From Cryptomeria japonica (Eukaryota > Streptophyta > Pinopsida > Cupressales > Cupressaceae), in the NCBI RefSeq assembly GCF_030272615.1, contig NC_081406.1, positions 399,358,939 through 399,422,938 on the forward strand: a stretch of 64,000 bases of DNA, read 5' to 3'. Below, in pieces: positions 45,436 to 56,814 of the stretch; within the stretch, counting starts at the first letter, position 1; each line of letters begins with the position of its first letter. Made by a program: the position numbers and the translations under genes. The notes beneath the pieces were generated by a model. The model made no database searches and was not told where the DNA came from. It was given only the letters and a program-made list of their open reading frames with translations.

Positions 45436-46326
45436 AGGGTAAAAGTACAACACTGTGTCACATTTTAGGCCAACTTGTCAGCCAAAGTAAACTTAAGAGA
45501 AAAACTTAAATTCAATTTTAGTCAAACATATCGTCTATATAGATTCATTATAGATAAGCTATATATGGACCACAAATTTTCCAATTGGAAGTGTCTACTA
45601 AATGTATATTTTATATCACTTTGGGTCTAATTACCAAAAAAATATTTTTTTTTTTTTTAAACTTGATGTTTCAACAACTCCTACTCTTAAATAAATAATA
45701 TATTTTTTGAAATGTAAAAATAACTTTTTATAGATCTACAAGTTAATATTCCAAAATATTTCTCTTTTAATATTTTAATTATTTTTTATATTTTACATTT
45801 TATTTTTATTGAAAGTAGGTCATCATCACTTAAATATAAGATTTATTATCTTGACAAGAAAAAATACTAAAAATTTTTTTAAAAAATTGAAAAAAATATG
45901 ATGCACTAGAGAAAAGAATATATTTCAAGATGATATAATTATTTTCTAATTTGGATAAATAATGAATAAAAAAGGTGGTGGCAAATGGAAAGAAATATAT
46001 TTCAGTACACACAACTTTTCAAATTTATTGAAAAATATATAAAATTTATTAAATAAAGTGTGGCAGCTTGTGTAACTTCAATTTCAACATTTTATCAGCA
46101 ACTAAATTATACTTTTTACTTTATACAAAACTATATTCAAATAAGTTTTCAAATTTTTATAAAAATTACAAACATAAAATTCACAAAAGAATATACATTT
46201 TATTTGTTTACATCATTTCAAAATTCAAAACATATATTTCACTTTCTATTGATTCAATTTAAAAAGTTGAATCAACATTGGACATTTCCTTTATCAAAGT
46301 GTGACACAACTTTGTAGTTTTACCCT
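45436..46326. mobile_element. MITE-like element with ~28 bp inverted ends
   Basis: The left end AGGGTAAAAGTACAACACTG pairs with the right end, which read in reverse is AGGGTAAAACTACAAAGTTG; pairing extends through TGTGTCACA with a few mismatches. Both sides are flanked by TAATTA (45,430-45,435 and 46,327-46,332), usable as a TA or a 6 bp target duplication. The 891 bp interior is very AT-rich and encodes nothing credible, so it would be non-autonomous. The superfamily is undecided. Confidence 0.65.
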
Positions 46327-46332
46327 TAATTA

Positions 46333-47249
46333 TTTCAACTTGTAAATGATTTCTTGTTTTATTCTCTTCTTCATATTCTCTAAAAATAGTTCATTGGATG
46401 GAAAATAATATGCAGCTCCTTATCCACATCATTATTAAAATGATTTCCCTCTAGAGTTTCTTGATAATAAAATAATTTCACTTTTGCAAAATTTAATCAC
46501 TCCAAGGCATATATGTAATGGATTCACTCCATATTTCAAAATCATTTTGCCCTATCTTGATTTAACCATTTTTTTTAATCTTTGTTGAATATTTTCATTT
46601 CTAGTGAAAACAAAAAACCCCAACTACATTTATTGGAATTATCATAGCTTCTCAATTAATTTTATCTCAAATGAAATTTTCCCTTCCCTTTCATCTTTAG
46701 TACAAAAATATCTTTCATATATGTTATTCTCCATATAGACATCTATGTGATGTAAAGGAGATATTTTGAAATTTATTTTGTTTGTCATATATCACCATAC
46801 TTTATGGTTTCAATGCCCTAATTTTCTTCTTATTTCATCCCCAATTTATTTTATCCAAAAGTGAATCAAATTCCACCTTTATTCCACATTTCATTGCATT
46901 TTTTGGTAAAACTCCCATAGCATCTGAAGCATTAGATATGTTACTCTGAATAAGTTGGTACTTTCTTCATAGAAGATACTTCATCTTCTTGAAAAATTAA
47001 TATGAAATAAAATAGTTATTTTTACTATCTATCATCTTCCAATAAGTTCTCATCACAAATTTGCCTTTTGGCCTAACAGGGGAATCTTGAATATTAGATT
47101 ATTTGGTATTAAAGACCAACTCCGATATTCTGAAACTTGACCAATATCAAAAAATTTCCTTATCTTCCTGACATCGCTTTGATTCACCCACGAAAAAAAT
47201 AAATATTCAAACCTCATATTTCTCTTTGTTTAGTCAATAGGTTCTATTA
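46333..47249. other. AT-rich non-coding stretch
   Basis: No gene, terminus or repeat unit recognised. It ends where the less AT-rich 5' LTR of gypsy C begins. Confidence 0.45.
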
Positions 47250-48366
47250 ATATTCTTTCGAAGTGGTTCGTGTGCGGCATTTTGGTAAAGTTTCAGCCCC
47301 TTCCTTTAATTTTTGGCCCGCTCTCCCAATCGCTCACGTATGTGCCAAGTGGTGTCTCGACATTTATCTAAGTGGCTCGCTCTTCTCGCCCAGTGTTGAG
47401 AGGACACAGAGCTACCATGTGGCGCAGGTCTTTTCTTCGCTGTATCTTTCCTGACCCCACCATCTTCCGTGTGCTGGCAGCGACACTTGGTGCCTCCACG
47501 TTGCATGTTCTGGTTCTCTTTTTTTCGTTAGACTTCAGGTCTCCCCCGAGTTGACGCGTGTCTTCTTTGATGGTTTGTGAACTAGAATGCTATTTTCACC
47601 GTGATTTTCTTGTTTGGCAGGTGCAGGGGTCGCCATGATGCGGTTGGAGTAACAACATTAAATGTCATTTTCGATGGTTTGCTCTCAGAGAGTGCCACGC
47701 TGGGAGATTCTTGATCAGAAGCGGTTGCTAGGATTTTTCTTATGATTTTGTGTTGTTTGTTGAAGGTCAAGGACTATATATAGGCCTTTTTTCTTCTTTT
47801 TTAAGGGTTCAAACTTTCGTGAGAATTGATTACACTTTGGCTTGTTGAAAATTCTTTATGTTAATTAAATTGGGTGAATGATAGACATATCAAATTATGC
47901 CTATGGCCTCTATGGTTGTTTTATTTGAAGCTTAATAAATTGACTTATGTGTTGTATTCAAATTCAGTAACTTCTATGATATATGTCCTGAGACTCTACA
48001 GATTAAACTATGTTTTAGGACTTGTTATCTATTGGATGAATGGTGAATGCCATATTATGTTGAATGAGTTTAGTTTAATTGTCTTCTCTAATGGTACTAA
48101 ACATGTAGATTGTTGAATGGGCTTTAAAACTGCATGTATCTGGGTTTTATGTGCTGCTAGTGTCCTAAAAATATTGTGGCGTATCACCTAAGTAGTGTAT
48201 CTTTCTAAGTTTTCCTCTTCCCCTTTTCTCCCCCAATTGTATGAAGAGTCAACTTCTCAAACCTAGAGGTTATTCAATGAATCTCGCGCAAAAGGTCCCC
48301 CATCACTAAATTTCCCATAAGGTTGTTAGCGTTTAATGTAAAATTAGGAGTCAATAGTTCTTTTTC
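47250..48366 (+). repeat. Gypsy C 5' LTR, left end uncertain
   Basis: Inferred from the PBS at 48,367 and a TATA box, GGACTATATATAGGCC, at 47,771-47,786. There is no second copy to fix the left end. Sequence from about 47,250 is more GC-rich than its surroundings. Short open frames on both strands (47,263-47,770) lack motifs and are not genes. Confidence 0.55.
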
Positions 48367-48384
48367 TGGCACGCCTGGTGGGAC
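48367..48384 (+). promoter_or_regulatory. Gypsy C primer binding site
   Basis: TGGCACGCCTGGTGGGAC, starting with TGG and matching the common plant gypsy PBS pattern. It lies 44 bp before the first gag ATG (48,411). Confidence 0.75.
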
Positions 48385-48410
48385 CTAATTTTGAACAAGC
48401 TTAAGAAATT

Positions 48411-49650
48411 TTATGACCCATAGACCTATTACCAAGAGTCAAACAACTTTAAATCCTAGTTTTCTTCTACCACCCCTGGTAAGCATTCATTCGTCTGCAG
48501 CTACTTCTTAGAATCCACCTCTTATCCCTGCGGTACCTATTCTCGTAGTAATGACTCAAATTCCTCCTAGAAATTTTGTGACTTGGAATAGCGATAGCCC
48601 TCTCATTCCTCTCATTCCACCTACACTATGGGGGCTAATTCCTACCTTCGTGCTAAAAGTTGTTCCTAAATTCACCGGAGAATGTTCCAAGATGTCAGGG
48701 GAACACCTACAAGATGTGGTTGATGTCTGCACCATCCATAGCATTATAGAGAAAAGGGTAGCTTTGAAATTGATTGCAGATTCATTCAAAGGAAGAGATT
48801 TAGATTGGTATAGATCTCTTGGTCCAAACTCTATAACCAATTGGGACCAGCTGGGTGACCGCTTCTTTGAGAGATTTTTTGACAAGGCTAGTAGATCATC
48901 TCTAATGCAACAACTGATTACCATCAAAAAGGCTCCTCAGCAAGTGGTGACAAAATTCAATATGAGGTTTCAGAGGACCTGGCAGAGGATACCGTTGTCC
49001 GCTCATCCTCCTATAGATATGGCATTTGTTTTTTATCTGAAAGCCTTCAATTCAGATATATCTGTGATGATTCAATCTCTCAGAGGAAATACTCTCCCGG
49101 ATGCATATGACTCGGCTGTCCAAGTAGAAAATAATTTATTTGACGCTGGAAAGCTTGCACCATGACTGCTCATTCTGGTCTTCCCTGAGTTGTCAAATCA
49201 AGTTTGTGATCCAGTTTTGCCTAGCACATATGCACCCCAATATATGCATGTGTATCCCAGATCCCAACAAGCAAGCACATCTTCTCCTTCATCTATGGCT
49301 GTGGAAGCCAATGATATAAAAAATTTGTTGAGAACTTTCTCAAATGAAATCATTAATTTGAAAAGATCCCAAATCCCCCCTACTAGACCTCCCTTCCAAC
49401 AAAATTTCCAAGGGAATAGACCCACATATCAGCAAAACCAATATGTGAATAACCGAGCTTCCTCAAGTCAGTCAAATGGCCAGATAGTTCTAGTTCTCAA
49501 TTCTTTGCAAACTGTCTATCCCAACACCATTAAATAGTTGACCATAATATAGAATAATCTAGTGGATGACACCAATTCTTGGTGTTTTGCATGTAACAAT
49601 ACCCACACCACAAGAAAATGCCTGAAAGGCAATTTACAGCAAAAAAATAT
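48411..49650 (+). pseudogene. Gypsy C gag
   Basis: The ATG at 48,411 (MTHRPITKSQTTLNPSF) is followed by a stop near 48,510, and the frame restarts at 48,551. The Retrotrans_gag core is well kept: PKFTGECSKMSGEHLQDV near 48,667, FKGRDLDWYRSLGPNSI near 48,787, WDQLGDRFFERFF near 48,843 and MRFQRTWQRIPLS near 48,962. It runs open to 49,165 (204 codons), then shifts into a Gln/Pro-rich stretch (49,190-49,537). A zinc knuckle remnant CFACNNTHTTRKC is at about 49,577-49,617. Confidence 0.82.
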
Positions 49651-50219
49651 AGATCACTGAAGTCAAGGTGTTTCCTCGAATGATTCATTTTATGCTTCCC
49701 CTAGCACGGACAATGCGTCTCTCATCACACAGATGCAAGGTATGTCAATAGAGAAGGAAACAGAGATAGCTTTGGACCATGCTTTATTCTCTTGGATGGA
49801 GGATGAGGACGTTGTACTCACAAACGATGCAATTGCATCAAGCTCGAGAGCTCCTCAAGTGCAGTCAGACTACAACCTCTGGTCAAAAATACTTTTTACA
49901 GGAGAGCATGTATGCATGTAGGGGAGTTTCATCTCAGATAAAGTTCCTAAACAACTCATGGTTGCTACTGCATATCTGAGAAAGGAGTATATTCCCTATA
50001 AACTGAGAGAAGAAAAAACATTAGTGCCATCAGTATTGGATATGGTGGAGCAGCTAAAGAAATCCCCAGCTAACGTCTCCTTATGGGATCTCCTTAGCAT
50101 CCTAGAGAAGAAGAATCAGCTAAAAGAATCTCTGGTAGAGGTGGAGACACCTTCTGATAGAATGTTTCCAATTCTTCACAGGATAATGAGGAAATATTTG
50201 CAACCCTCGTAGCACAACC
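49651..50219 (+). pseudogene. Gypsy C gag-protease spacer
   Basis: Degenerate coding region. It contains the short block conserved before PR in this clade (DMVEQLKKSPANVSLWDLLS near 50,040-50,100) and the acidic WMEDEDVVLTND (near 49,793). Frame changes near 49,920 and 49,960. Confidence 0.55.
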
Positions 50220-50641
50220 AGACTAGCTAATAGTGTTGATAAATGAGGCCACACCACCTAGATCCCAAGTGGAAGGTAAGCCTAAACCAAACACTTTCTA
50301 TTTGACCCTCATAGTAGGAGACAAGCTATTACATAATTCTATGATAGATTCTGGTTCTAGCACTACCATCATGTCCTAAGAAAATTTTTGAGGTTTTGAA
50401 CATCAAATATGAGCCTCTAAGTAGGGGTGTTATGCAACTAGATGGAAATAAAGTCCAAACTATGGGTCTTATTAAAATTCTTCCACTAACATTGTTTGCA
50501 TGTCCTACTGTCATCATGTCCCAGGAAGTAGTAGTTATTGACATCCCACCTATTTTCGGCCTATGCCTCTCCCAAGACTTTATCGCCAAGATAGGAGGTT
50601 ACTTATCTTTAGATTCGTCCAACCTCATCCTTCAGAGATAG
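50220..50641 (+). pseudogene. Gypsy C aspartic protease
   Basis: The catalytic loop SMIDSGSSTTIM is near 50,340-50,375 with an intact DSG, preceded by FYLTLIVGDKLLHN. A stop and a shift follow at about 50,378-50,395; then VLNIKYEPLSRGVMQLDGN and the closing strand FGLCLSQDFIAKIGG near 50,560. This enzyme would cleave the Gag-Pol polyprotein. Confidence 0.8.
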
Positions 50642-50704
50642 GATGGTGCTAAGCTCAAAATTATTTCAGAACCCCTACACACTGAGCATGTATGTAATCA
50701 GGCT

Positions 50705-51420
50705 ATGCTCAACTTTGAGTCTACTCATACCTCCATCTCTAATGAGAAGAGAAGAATGGTAGAACTTGTAGAGGATGAAGATGTGACCAGGGATATTACA
50801 CCAGAGAAAGAATTTTTCCTCAACGAATTCATAAATTCTGATCCATATTCCAATTACCATGCCACAGGTCTCGGTACCTATAGTATTTTTGATGAGGATC
50901 AGATTATCCCAAAATTAACCAAGGGGCCACTAACCAAGGAGGAGTTGTCTTCTATGCTCTGGACCTTGTACTTTGATGGTGCAAGATGCAAGGTAGGTTC
51001 AAGCACTGGAATTTTCCTTACTTCACCTTCCGGTGAATAAATCCTGAGATCTTTCCACTTGTAGTTTGCTTGCTCCAACAATGAAGTAGAATATGAAGGG
51101 CTAATCCAAGGCCTAAGTTTCGCAAAAAGGATGGGAATAAAATGGTTGTTTGGGTGATTCTTAGCTGATAGTGCACCAGGTCCAAGGAATCTCAAGTGCC
51201 AAGCACGTCTGCATGAGGTCCTGCCATCATAGGACATGATATTTGATTGAAAGCTTTGATGGTTTCAACATCCAGAGGATTCCTCAAAAGACAAATGCAT
51301 CCACTGATCAGATGGCCACTATTGGGTCACAATTCAACCTTGTTGTGGATTTTCTTGCTAACCCTCAAGTAGTCCGAGTGGTCGTTCAACTAGCTATTCC
51401 AGACAATGACACCCACTAGC
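50705..51420 (+). pseudogene. RNase H-like (aRNH-type) domain between PR and RT
   Basis: After an acidic spacer (50,705-50,900) comes a second-type RNase H: LYFDGARCKVGSSTGIFL near 50,968 (Asp), NNEVEYEGLIQGLSFAKRM near 51,080 (Glu), GDS*LIVHQVQG near 51,157 in the next frame (Asp; * is an in-frame stop), and TNASTDQMATIGSQF near 51,290 (last Asp). The four acidic positions and their spacing match the archaeal-type RNase H seen in Tat elements. There it normally lies after RT and RNase H (as in gypsy A at 18,640), whereas here it precedes RT. Confidence 0.75.
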
Positions 51421-52323
51421 AAGTTTTTGAGAGTGATGAGAAAATTGCTCTATTCATTCAAAACTCCAGAGAGTTTGTTGATCAAATGTAGTCTAAAGTA
51501 AAGGAGGCTTACAGGGATAAAATATTTCAATTAAAATCCAACAAGCTCCCAAATGGATTGATCACCCTGGAGAATTTATTTGTCCATGATGATGCTAAAA
51601 ATGACAAGCAAAAATTCACGGCCGATAAAGGTGACTACACCAAAATGTCAGTAGGGAATGGGAGAACACTTAAGGTCAGAAAGGGAGTTCCCCCAGAAGA
51701 CCAATAAAGGTTGTTTCAATATTGTGATGAATATATGGGCATGATAGCATGGTCATATGAGGATTTGAAAGGTTACAATTATAGCATCATTCAACACACC
51801 ATTGAGCTTGCCGATGGGGCTAAGCCGGTTTGACAGAAGCAGAGACCTGCCAATCCAAAGATTGACATTCTCATGGCCCAAGAGCTGAAGAAATTAATAG
51901 TCCAAGATTGTCTACCCCATCAAGCATAGTACATGGGTATCAAATTTGGTACCATTCAAAAAGAAGAATGGGGATATCCAGCTCTGTGTGGACTTCCGTG
52001 ACTTAAATCAAGATTCTCTAAAAGACCATTACCCTTTTCCACCAATGGAACAGTTGTTAAGCACTATGGTAGGGTCAGAGATGTTTTTGATGCTGGATGG
52101 ATTCTCAGGTTATAACCAAGTTTTGGTAAATCTAGAAGACCAACATAAGACCATCTTCACAACAAAATAGGGAACATTTTCTTACCAGAAAATATCGTTC
52201 GGATTGTCAAATGCAAGTGCCACTTTTTAGAGGGCTATGGATCTTTCTTTTAAGGAGCTAATTAATAAAATCATCCTCATCTACTCAGATGACTTGATGG
52301 TGTTTTCAAATCATAAAGAAGAT
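51421..52323 (+). pseudogene. Gypsy C connector and reverse transcriptase, first part
   Basis: A linker (51,421-51,740) leads to IAWSYEDLKGYNYSIIQHTI near 51,748, KPVxQKQRPANPKI near 51,820, VPFKKKNGDIQLCVDFRDLN near 51,947 and FLMLDGFSGYNQVLV near 52,087. It ends with the catalytic region near 52,280 (YSDD) and NHKED at 52,308-52,322. Stops lie at about 51,832, 51,928 and 52,168, and there is a shift near 51,935. The frame is cut exactly at 52,323 by a solo LTR. Confidence 0.83.
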
Positions 52324-52614
52324 TGTAATGCCCCACCAAGAAACCCCGAAGGGATAAAGCTAAAACACACAAATGGAGTGCAAATATTTGTTTTTTAATA
52401 AGACACAACATTAAGATACATTGAGTTATCTAAAGCTTCAATAACACAGTGGAAGACTAAACAAACCTAAGGAGTTTCCCAATGTGATTACGTAGCATAA
52501 CACCTAACTCAATTCGCAACATTTGATCCAATTAAGTAGGTTATCTTAATTACATGTTATTACTTAAAACATGGATATAATTTGTTTAGTAAATTAAAAG
52601 TATAGATAATAGGA

Positions 52615-53010
52615 CGCATTCATCCATTAAGGTTGAATATGAGGCTAACATGAGGAAATTTACCCATTAAAGTTAAAACATAGATAACATGTGGAGGTTC
52701 ATCCATTAGAGTTAAAATTGAGGTAACTTAATGAAGTTTATCCATTAGAGTCAAAATTAGATAACGTGACGAGTTCATCCATTATAGTTAAAATATAGCT
52801 AATAAGACAAAGTTCACATATTAAGGTTAATATGTAAGTAACATAATGAAGTTCTTCCCTTAGGGTTAAAATATAGATAACTTGATGAGTACATCAATTA
52901 TAGTTAAAATAAATCTAATATGATGAAGTTCATTTACTAAGATTAAAATTTAAATAACTAAATGAGTTCATCCATTTGAATTATGATTTAGGTAATATGA
53001 CAAGTTAATC
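52615..53010. repeat. Degenerate tandem array, ~55-60 bp period, in the solo LTR
   Basis: About seven units built around GTTCATCCATTAGGGTTAAA followed by ATATAGATAACATGATGAA-like text, with heavy divergence among units. Confidence 0.65.
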
Positions 53011-54439
53011 CAACAATGGTTATTCATTCATTATGTTCAATTTTATCTTAAATTCATGCCATGCATCTTGTTCCAAAGCGCACTATAATTTCATCATAAC
53101 TAATGAGGTCTTTTCATGCATACTTATTTTCATTAGCATTAACAGAATGCATTCCTTCAAGATCCAATTTATTGCATTTAAGAGACGACTGCATACATGT
53201 CTTACGATAAATCTCATCTAATCCACTTATACATTCTATCAAAATGTCATCCATACATACTATCACTAAACAAGAAACATAAGGACAAAAGCATCACATA
53301 ACACCAAATTGATATCGGAGTTCACCCCTAAAGGGCTATATCTTCGGGTCCGCTCAACTGCAATACCCCTCTGATCATTTAATTAAGTTTAGGGTACATA
53401 AGGTTCACATCATTTATAATCCTGCCATCAAGGTGAACACAACCAATATACAAACGACCACATCGGTCAATAAATACATAGATGATCCCTACATAGAAAT
53501 GGATCTTGTTGAACATATTAAAAGCAAATACAAAGGTCAATTGCCTGACAGTACTCTAACTAAAGACCTGACCAACTATGGTCAACCACAAATCAACACA
53601 CTACTCCCGCATTAAAGGACAAGGCCAATAATAACATCATCACAAGGCAACAACCAAACTAGAGACCGTTGATATAAACAGGTACCCCAAATCAACCAAA
53701 CGACAGGGTCCAAACAAACATATCAAGTCTTGTCGTTACTTAAGCAAAAGCGAGTATAGAAATTAAACTTGCGGCATTAACTGGTAGAGACAATATTTTC
53801 CCATATTGATTTAAACACTAAATGTCGATCAAGTTTTCTAAATGATCCAAGTTCTCAAAATACAAAAAAAAAAAAAACTATTACAAGGTAAATTCAATAG
53901 CACAATTGCACTAGTACAATCTTGCCTATTTCCCAATTCAGAGAAAAATATAAATTAACAATTTATCTACTAAATGAAAATTTCTTTTAATCGCCAAATT
54001 TTCCTAACGATACTTTATTTAATTCCTAATATTTCCAATAGTATATTATTTAAGTTTCCAAAATACCCAATGATATAATATTCCTATTTTCCAATTACCC
54101 AAAATAATTATTAACTAGTACATATTTATTAACCCCTGGATAATAACATATAATCATTAATAATTTACTAATACACAATTCCAAATTAAAAATCAATTAA
54201 TATATATTTATATTAATCCCCATTAATAAAATATATATATTAAAAATAATTTAATAGTACACCACTTTCAAATTAATTATTATTTAATACATATTTATTG
54301 ATCCTCATTAATAAACTATATATTAATAATAATTAATAATAAAAGAAAATAAATAAAAACTATTAAAAATAAGTTTTAGATGTCATAGGTTTTATTTTAT
54401 CTTATTACTTTTTTGTTTAAAAAAAAACTCAAAAAAGTC

Positions 54440-54680
54440 TGGGGAGGACCACTGCGGGGCCCACCTCCCATCATGGGAGAGGTGGGAAGCCCCGCAACCT
54501 CCCCCACGGCCACCAATCGCAGGGGCTTCTATGACCGCCGCGGACGCAGGTCCCTGCGATTATGGACGCGGACGCAAGTCCCTACGACCGTAGACGCAGG
54601 TCACTGTAGAACCCGCAAGGAGGAGGGGAAGGGAGGCAGCGTGAGTCGAGCCTCGGCTCCTCCACTCGCCAAACCCTAGC
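54440..54680. other. GC-rich island in AT-rich solo LTR
   Basis: A ~240 bp block far richer in G+C and CpG than its surroundings. It holds an imperfect hairpin (CCCACCTCCCATC with ATGGGAGAGGTGGG, about 54,460-54,487) and three ~30 bp repeats with the core GACGCAGGTCCCTGCGA (54,540-54,610). On the minus strand GGGCTAGGGTTTGGCGAG leads into it, which suggests the R/U5 or leader part of the LTR. Confidence 0.5.
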
Positions 54681-55671
54681 CCCAAACAAATTTTCATTTT
54701 CCTTTTTTTCATTTGATTTTAAATTAAATTAATAACCCCAAAAAAATAAAATAGTAATAACTAAAACCCCCAAATGAAAAAATAGACTCAAAAATTTTCT
54801 GAGACAAACAGTGAATGGATTCAGCCATTCTTAAACAACATTTTCATTCCCAGGCAACCCATTCTAGTGAAATTTCGCAAGCATAACCCCCTCTTAGGGT
54901 AGAATTAGAGAATCTACTTAATCTACAAGCATGAACTCCAACTAATTTAGCAATCTTTCCACAATACAAAACAATGCAAACCAATTTTTAAACTCAAATC
55001 TAAGAACATTCATGGATCTTTAAACCAACATTTCATGAAGAACAACCAAACAAAAAAATTTATTTAACAATGAAATAAAAAGATAAACAAGAATCCTACC
55101 TCTTTTGGCATTCTTGGCAAGATTTTGAAGAAGAGCCCAACCTCCAGCTGTAGAAATTCTTCCTTCCCAAAATCCCCAATTTTCTCCATCCAAAATTTTT
55201 TTTTCAACAACCCAAAAATATTTTCCAACCTAGGTTAAATGGAATAAAATTTGACCTAATCTTCTAATTTTGAATTTAAACACTTTTTAAATAAAAAAAA
55301 GAAAAAAATCATTCTTTTCAACTATTCAAATAATCTAACTTGCTTTTCTAATTAAAATTAAAATGCTTCTCTCTCATTTAATTTTAATTTTCTCAATATT
55401 AACAACGCTAACATTTATATCTCGCAATATTGATGAGGGTAAAATAATTAAATTAAATTAAATTCTCATAATCAATCTTTCACACTATATCAAATATATA
55501 TAAATTAAACTTGATTTTCTAATAACAATTGATTCTCTTAAATAATTAAAATTAACCTTTCTATTTCAAAAAACAAAAAGGGATTAAATTATTTCTATTT
55601 CAAATAACTTTAAATCTTCCCTTTTCAAAATGCATAAACTAAATAAATTCACGATTTTAAATCAACCATTA

Positions 55672-55928
55672 AATTAAACTTGCTGCAACATAAATAGAGC
55701 GATCTTTTTAATTAATGATTAATCACATAAAAGAAACCTATTTATTTTAATTCCTCAATTACTAATGCATAAATCAACACATTAAATCAAATTAAATACT
55801 TAAACTTGCTACAAACATAAATAGAGTGATCTTTTTAATTAATGATTAATCACATAAAAGAAACCTATTTATTTTAAATTCTTCAATTTACTAATGCGTA
55901 AATGAACACATTAAATCAAATTAAATAC
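55672..55928. repeat. Tandem duplication of ~128 bp in the solo LTR
   Basis: Two adjacent copies start at TTAAACTTGCTGCAACATAA (55,674) and TTAAACTTGCTACAAACATA (about 55,799) and both end at ACATTAAATCAAATTAAATAC. Differences are a handful of bases and short indels. Confidence 0.75.
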
Positions 55929-56204
55929 TTAGGATAAAATACTCAATTTTTACCACACGCAAGGCATGCAACCGAAGAAAGCCAACCAAATACACGACCC
56001 GCAAACCCAAATGAAAAGGGAAACTGACGGACTATAGGTGACGCTTACTTGAGCATGACTAGGGTAAAATGAGGGTTTTATGACCACCTGACCCAAATTA
56101 TAAGGGCAAAAGAGGTATACTCAACCCTGCGAATCCAGGTGAAGACGAACCTCGCACCATGGCGGTATGGTACCTGCAATCTCCTGCAACCAAGAGTCAC
56201 ACAA

Positions 56205-56229
56205 GTATATATATATATATATATATATA
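56205..56229. repeat. (TA)n microsatellite
   Basis: About twelve TA units near the outer end of the solo LTR. Confidence 0.9.
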
Positions 56230-56440
56230 ATGAAGGTGTTAGCTCGAGATCAATAACAAGAATTAGGGAAACAATTAAACTTGCATAAGAATCGATGTGA
56301 AAACACATTAATACGCACAATAATCATAATATCTAACTACAACATTACATCACGGTAAATCAACCATTCAAGAATGCCACATAAAAAGTCAGCCAAGGTC
56401 AAACCGGTTTTACAAAGCTGACTAGGGTAGGGGCACTACA

Positions 56441-56814
56441 AAGATCATTTCGATCATCTCAAGCTAGTTTTCCAGAAGTGTTTGGAATTTGGCATTTCAT
56501 TGAACCCAAAGAAATACATCTTTGGGGTCCTGCAAGGGAAATTATTGGGATATGTAGTGTCAAAAGGAGTCTCCATTGATCTAGATCGAGTGAAGGCAAT
56601 AAAAGAGCTTCCTCTTCCCGTCGACAAGAAGGGAGTTCAGTCCTTCCTAGGCAAGGTCAACTTTGTTAGTCGTTTCATCTCAAGCTTTGCTGGAATGGTG
56701 AGGCCTATCACGCTAATGTTTAAAAATAAAATACATTTTAAATGGACTCTTGAAGCAAAAGAGGCATTTGAGAAAATCAAAGACGCCATCTCTTCCACTC
56801 CAATACTCTCAAAC
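56441..56814 (+). pseudogene. Gypsy C reverse transcriptase, second part
   Basis: Continues the RT frame immediately after the solo LTR target copy: FDHLKLVFQKCLEFGISLNP, KKYIFGVLQGKLLGYVVSKG near 56,503-56,560 and VQSFLGKVNFVSRFI near 56,633. It ends in STPILSN at 56,814, where the second solo LTR begins. No stop occurs in this part, and the frame is the one left at 52,323. Confidence 0.85.

Larger units (their letters stand above)
52324..56440 (-). mobile_element. 4,117 bp solo LTR inserted in gypsy C RT
   Basis: Ends are TGTAATGCCCC and GGGGCACTACA, imperfect inverted repeats with TG...CA. Perfect 5 bp target copies AAGAT flank it (52,319-52,323 and 56,441-56,445). No coding domain, PBS or PPT lies inside, so it is best read as one very long LTR left by LTR-LTR recombination. 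The minus-strand start TGTAGTGCCCCTACC and end GGGGCATTACA resemble common plant gypsy LTR ends, so orientation is probably minus. ORFs inside it are incidental. Confidence 0.82.

Noticed and set aside
46060-46317. Open frames of 64-85 codons inside the MITE-like element
   Set aside because: Phe/Ile/Tyr-rich translations of AT-rich DNA in overlapping frames; no transposase motif.
47263-47770. Several 60-66 codon frames on both strands
   Set aside because: They lie in the gypsy C LTR around its TATA box and overlap one another; none has a recognisable motif.
54413-54679. 88-codon frame over the GC-rich island
   Set aside because: Explained by GC-rich repeats lacking stops; Arg/Pro-rich with no domain, and inside a solo LTR.
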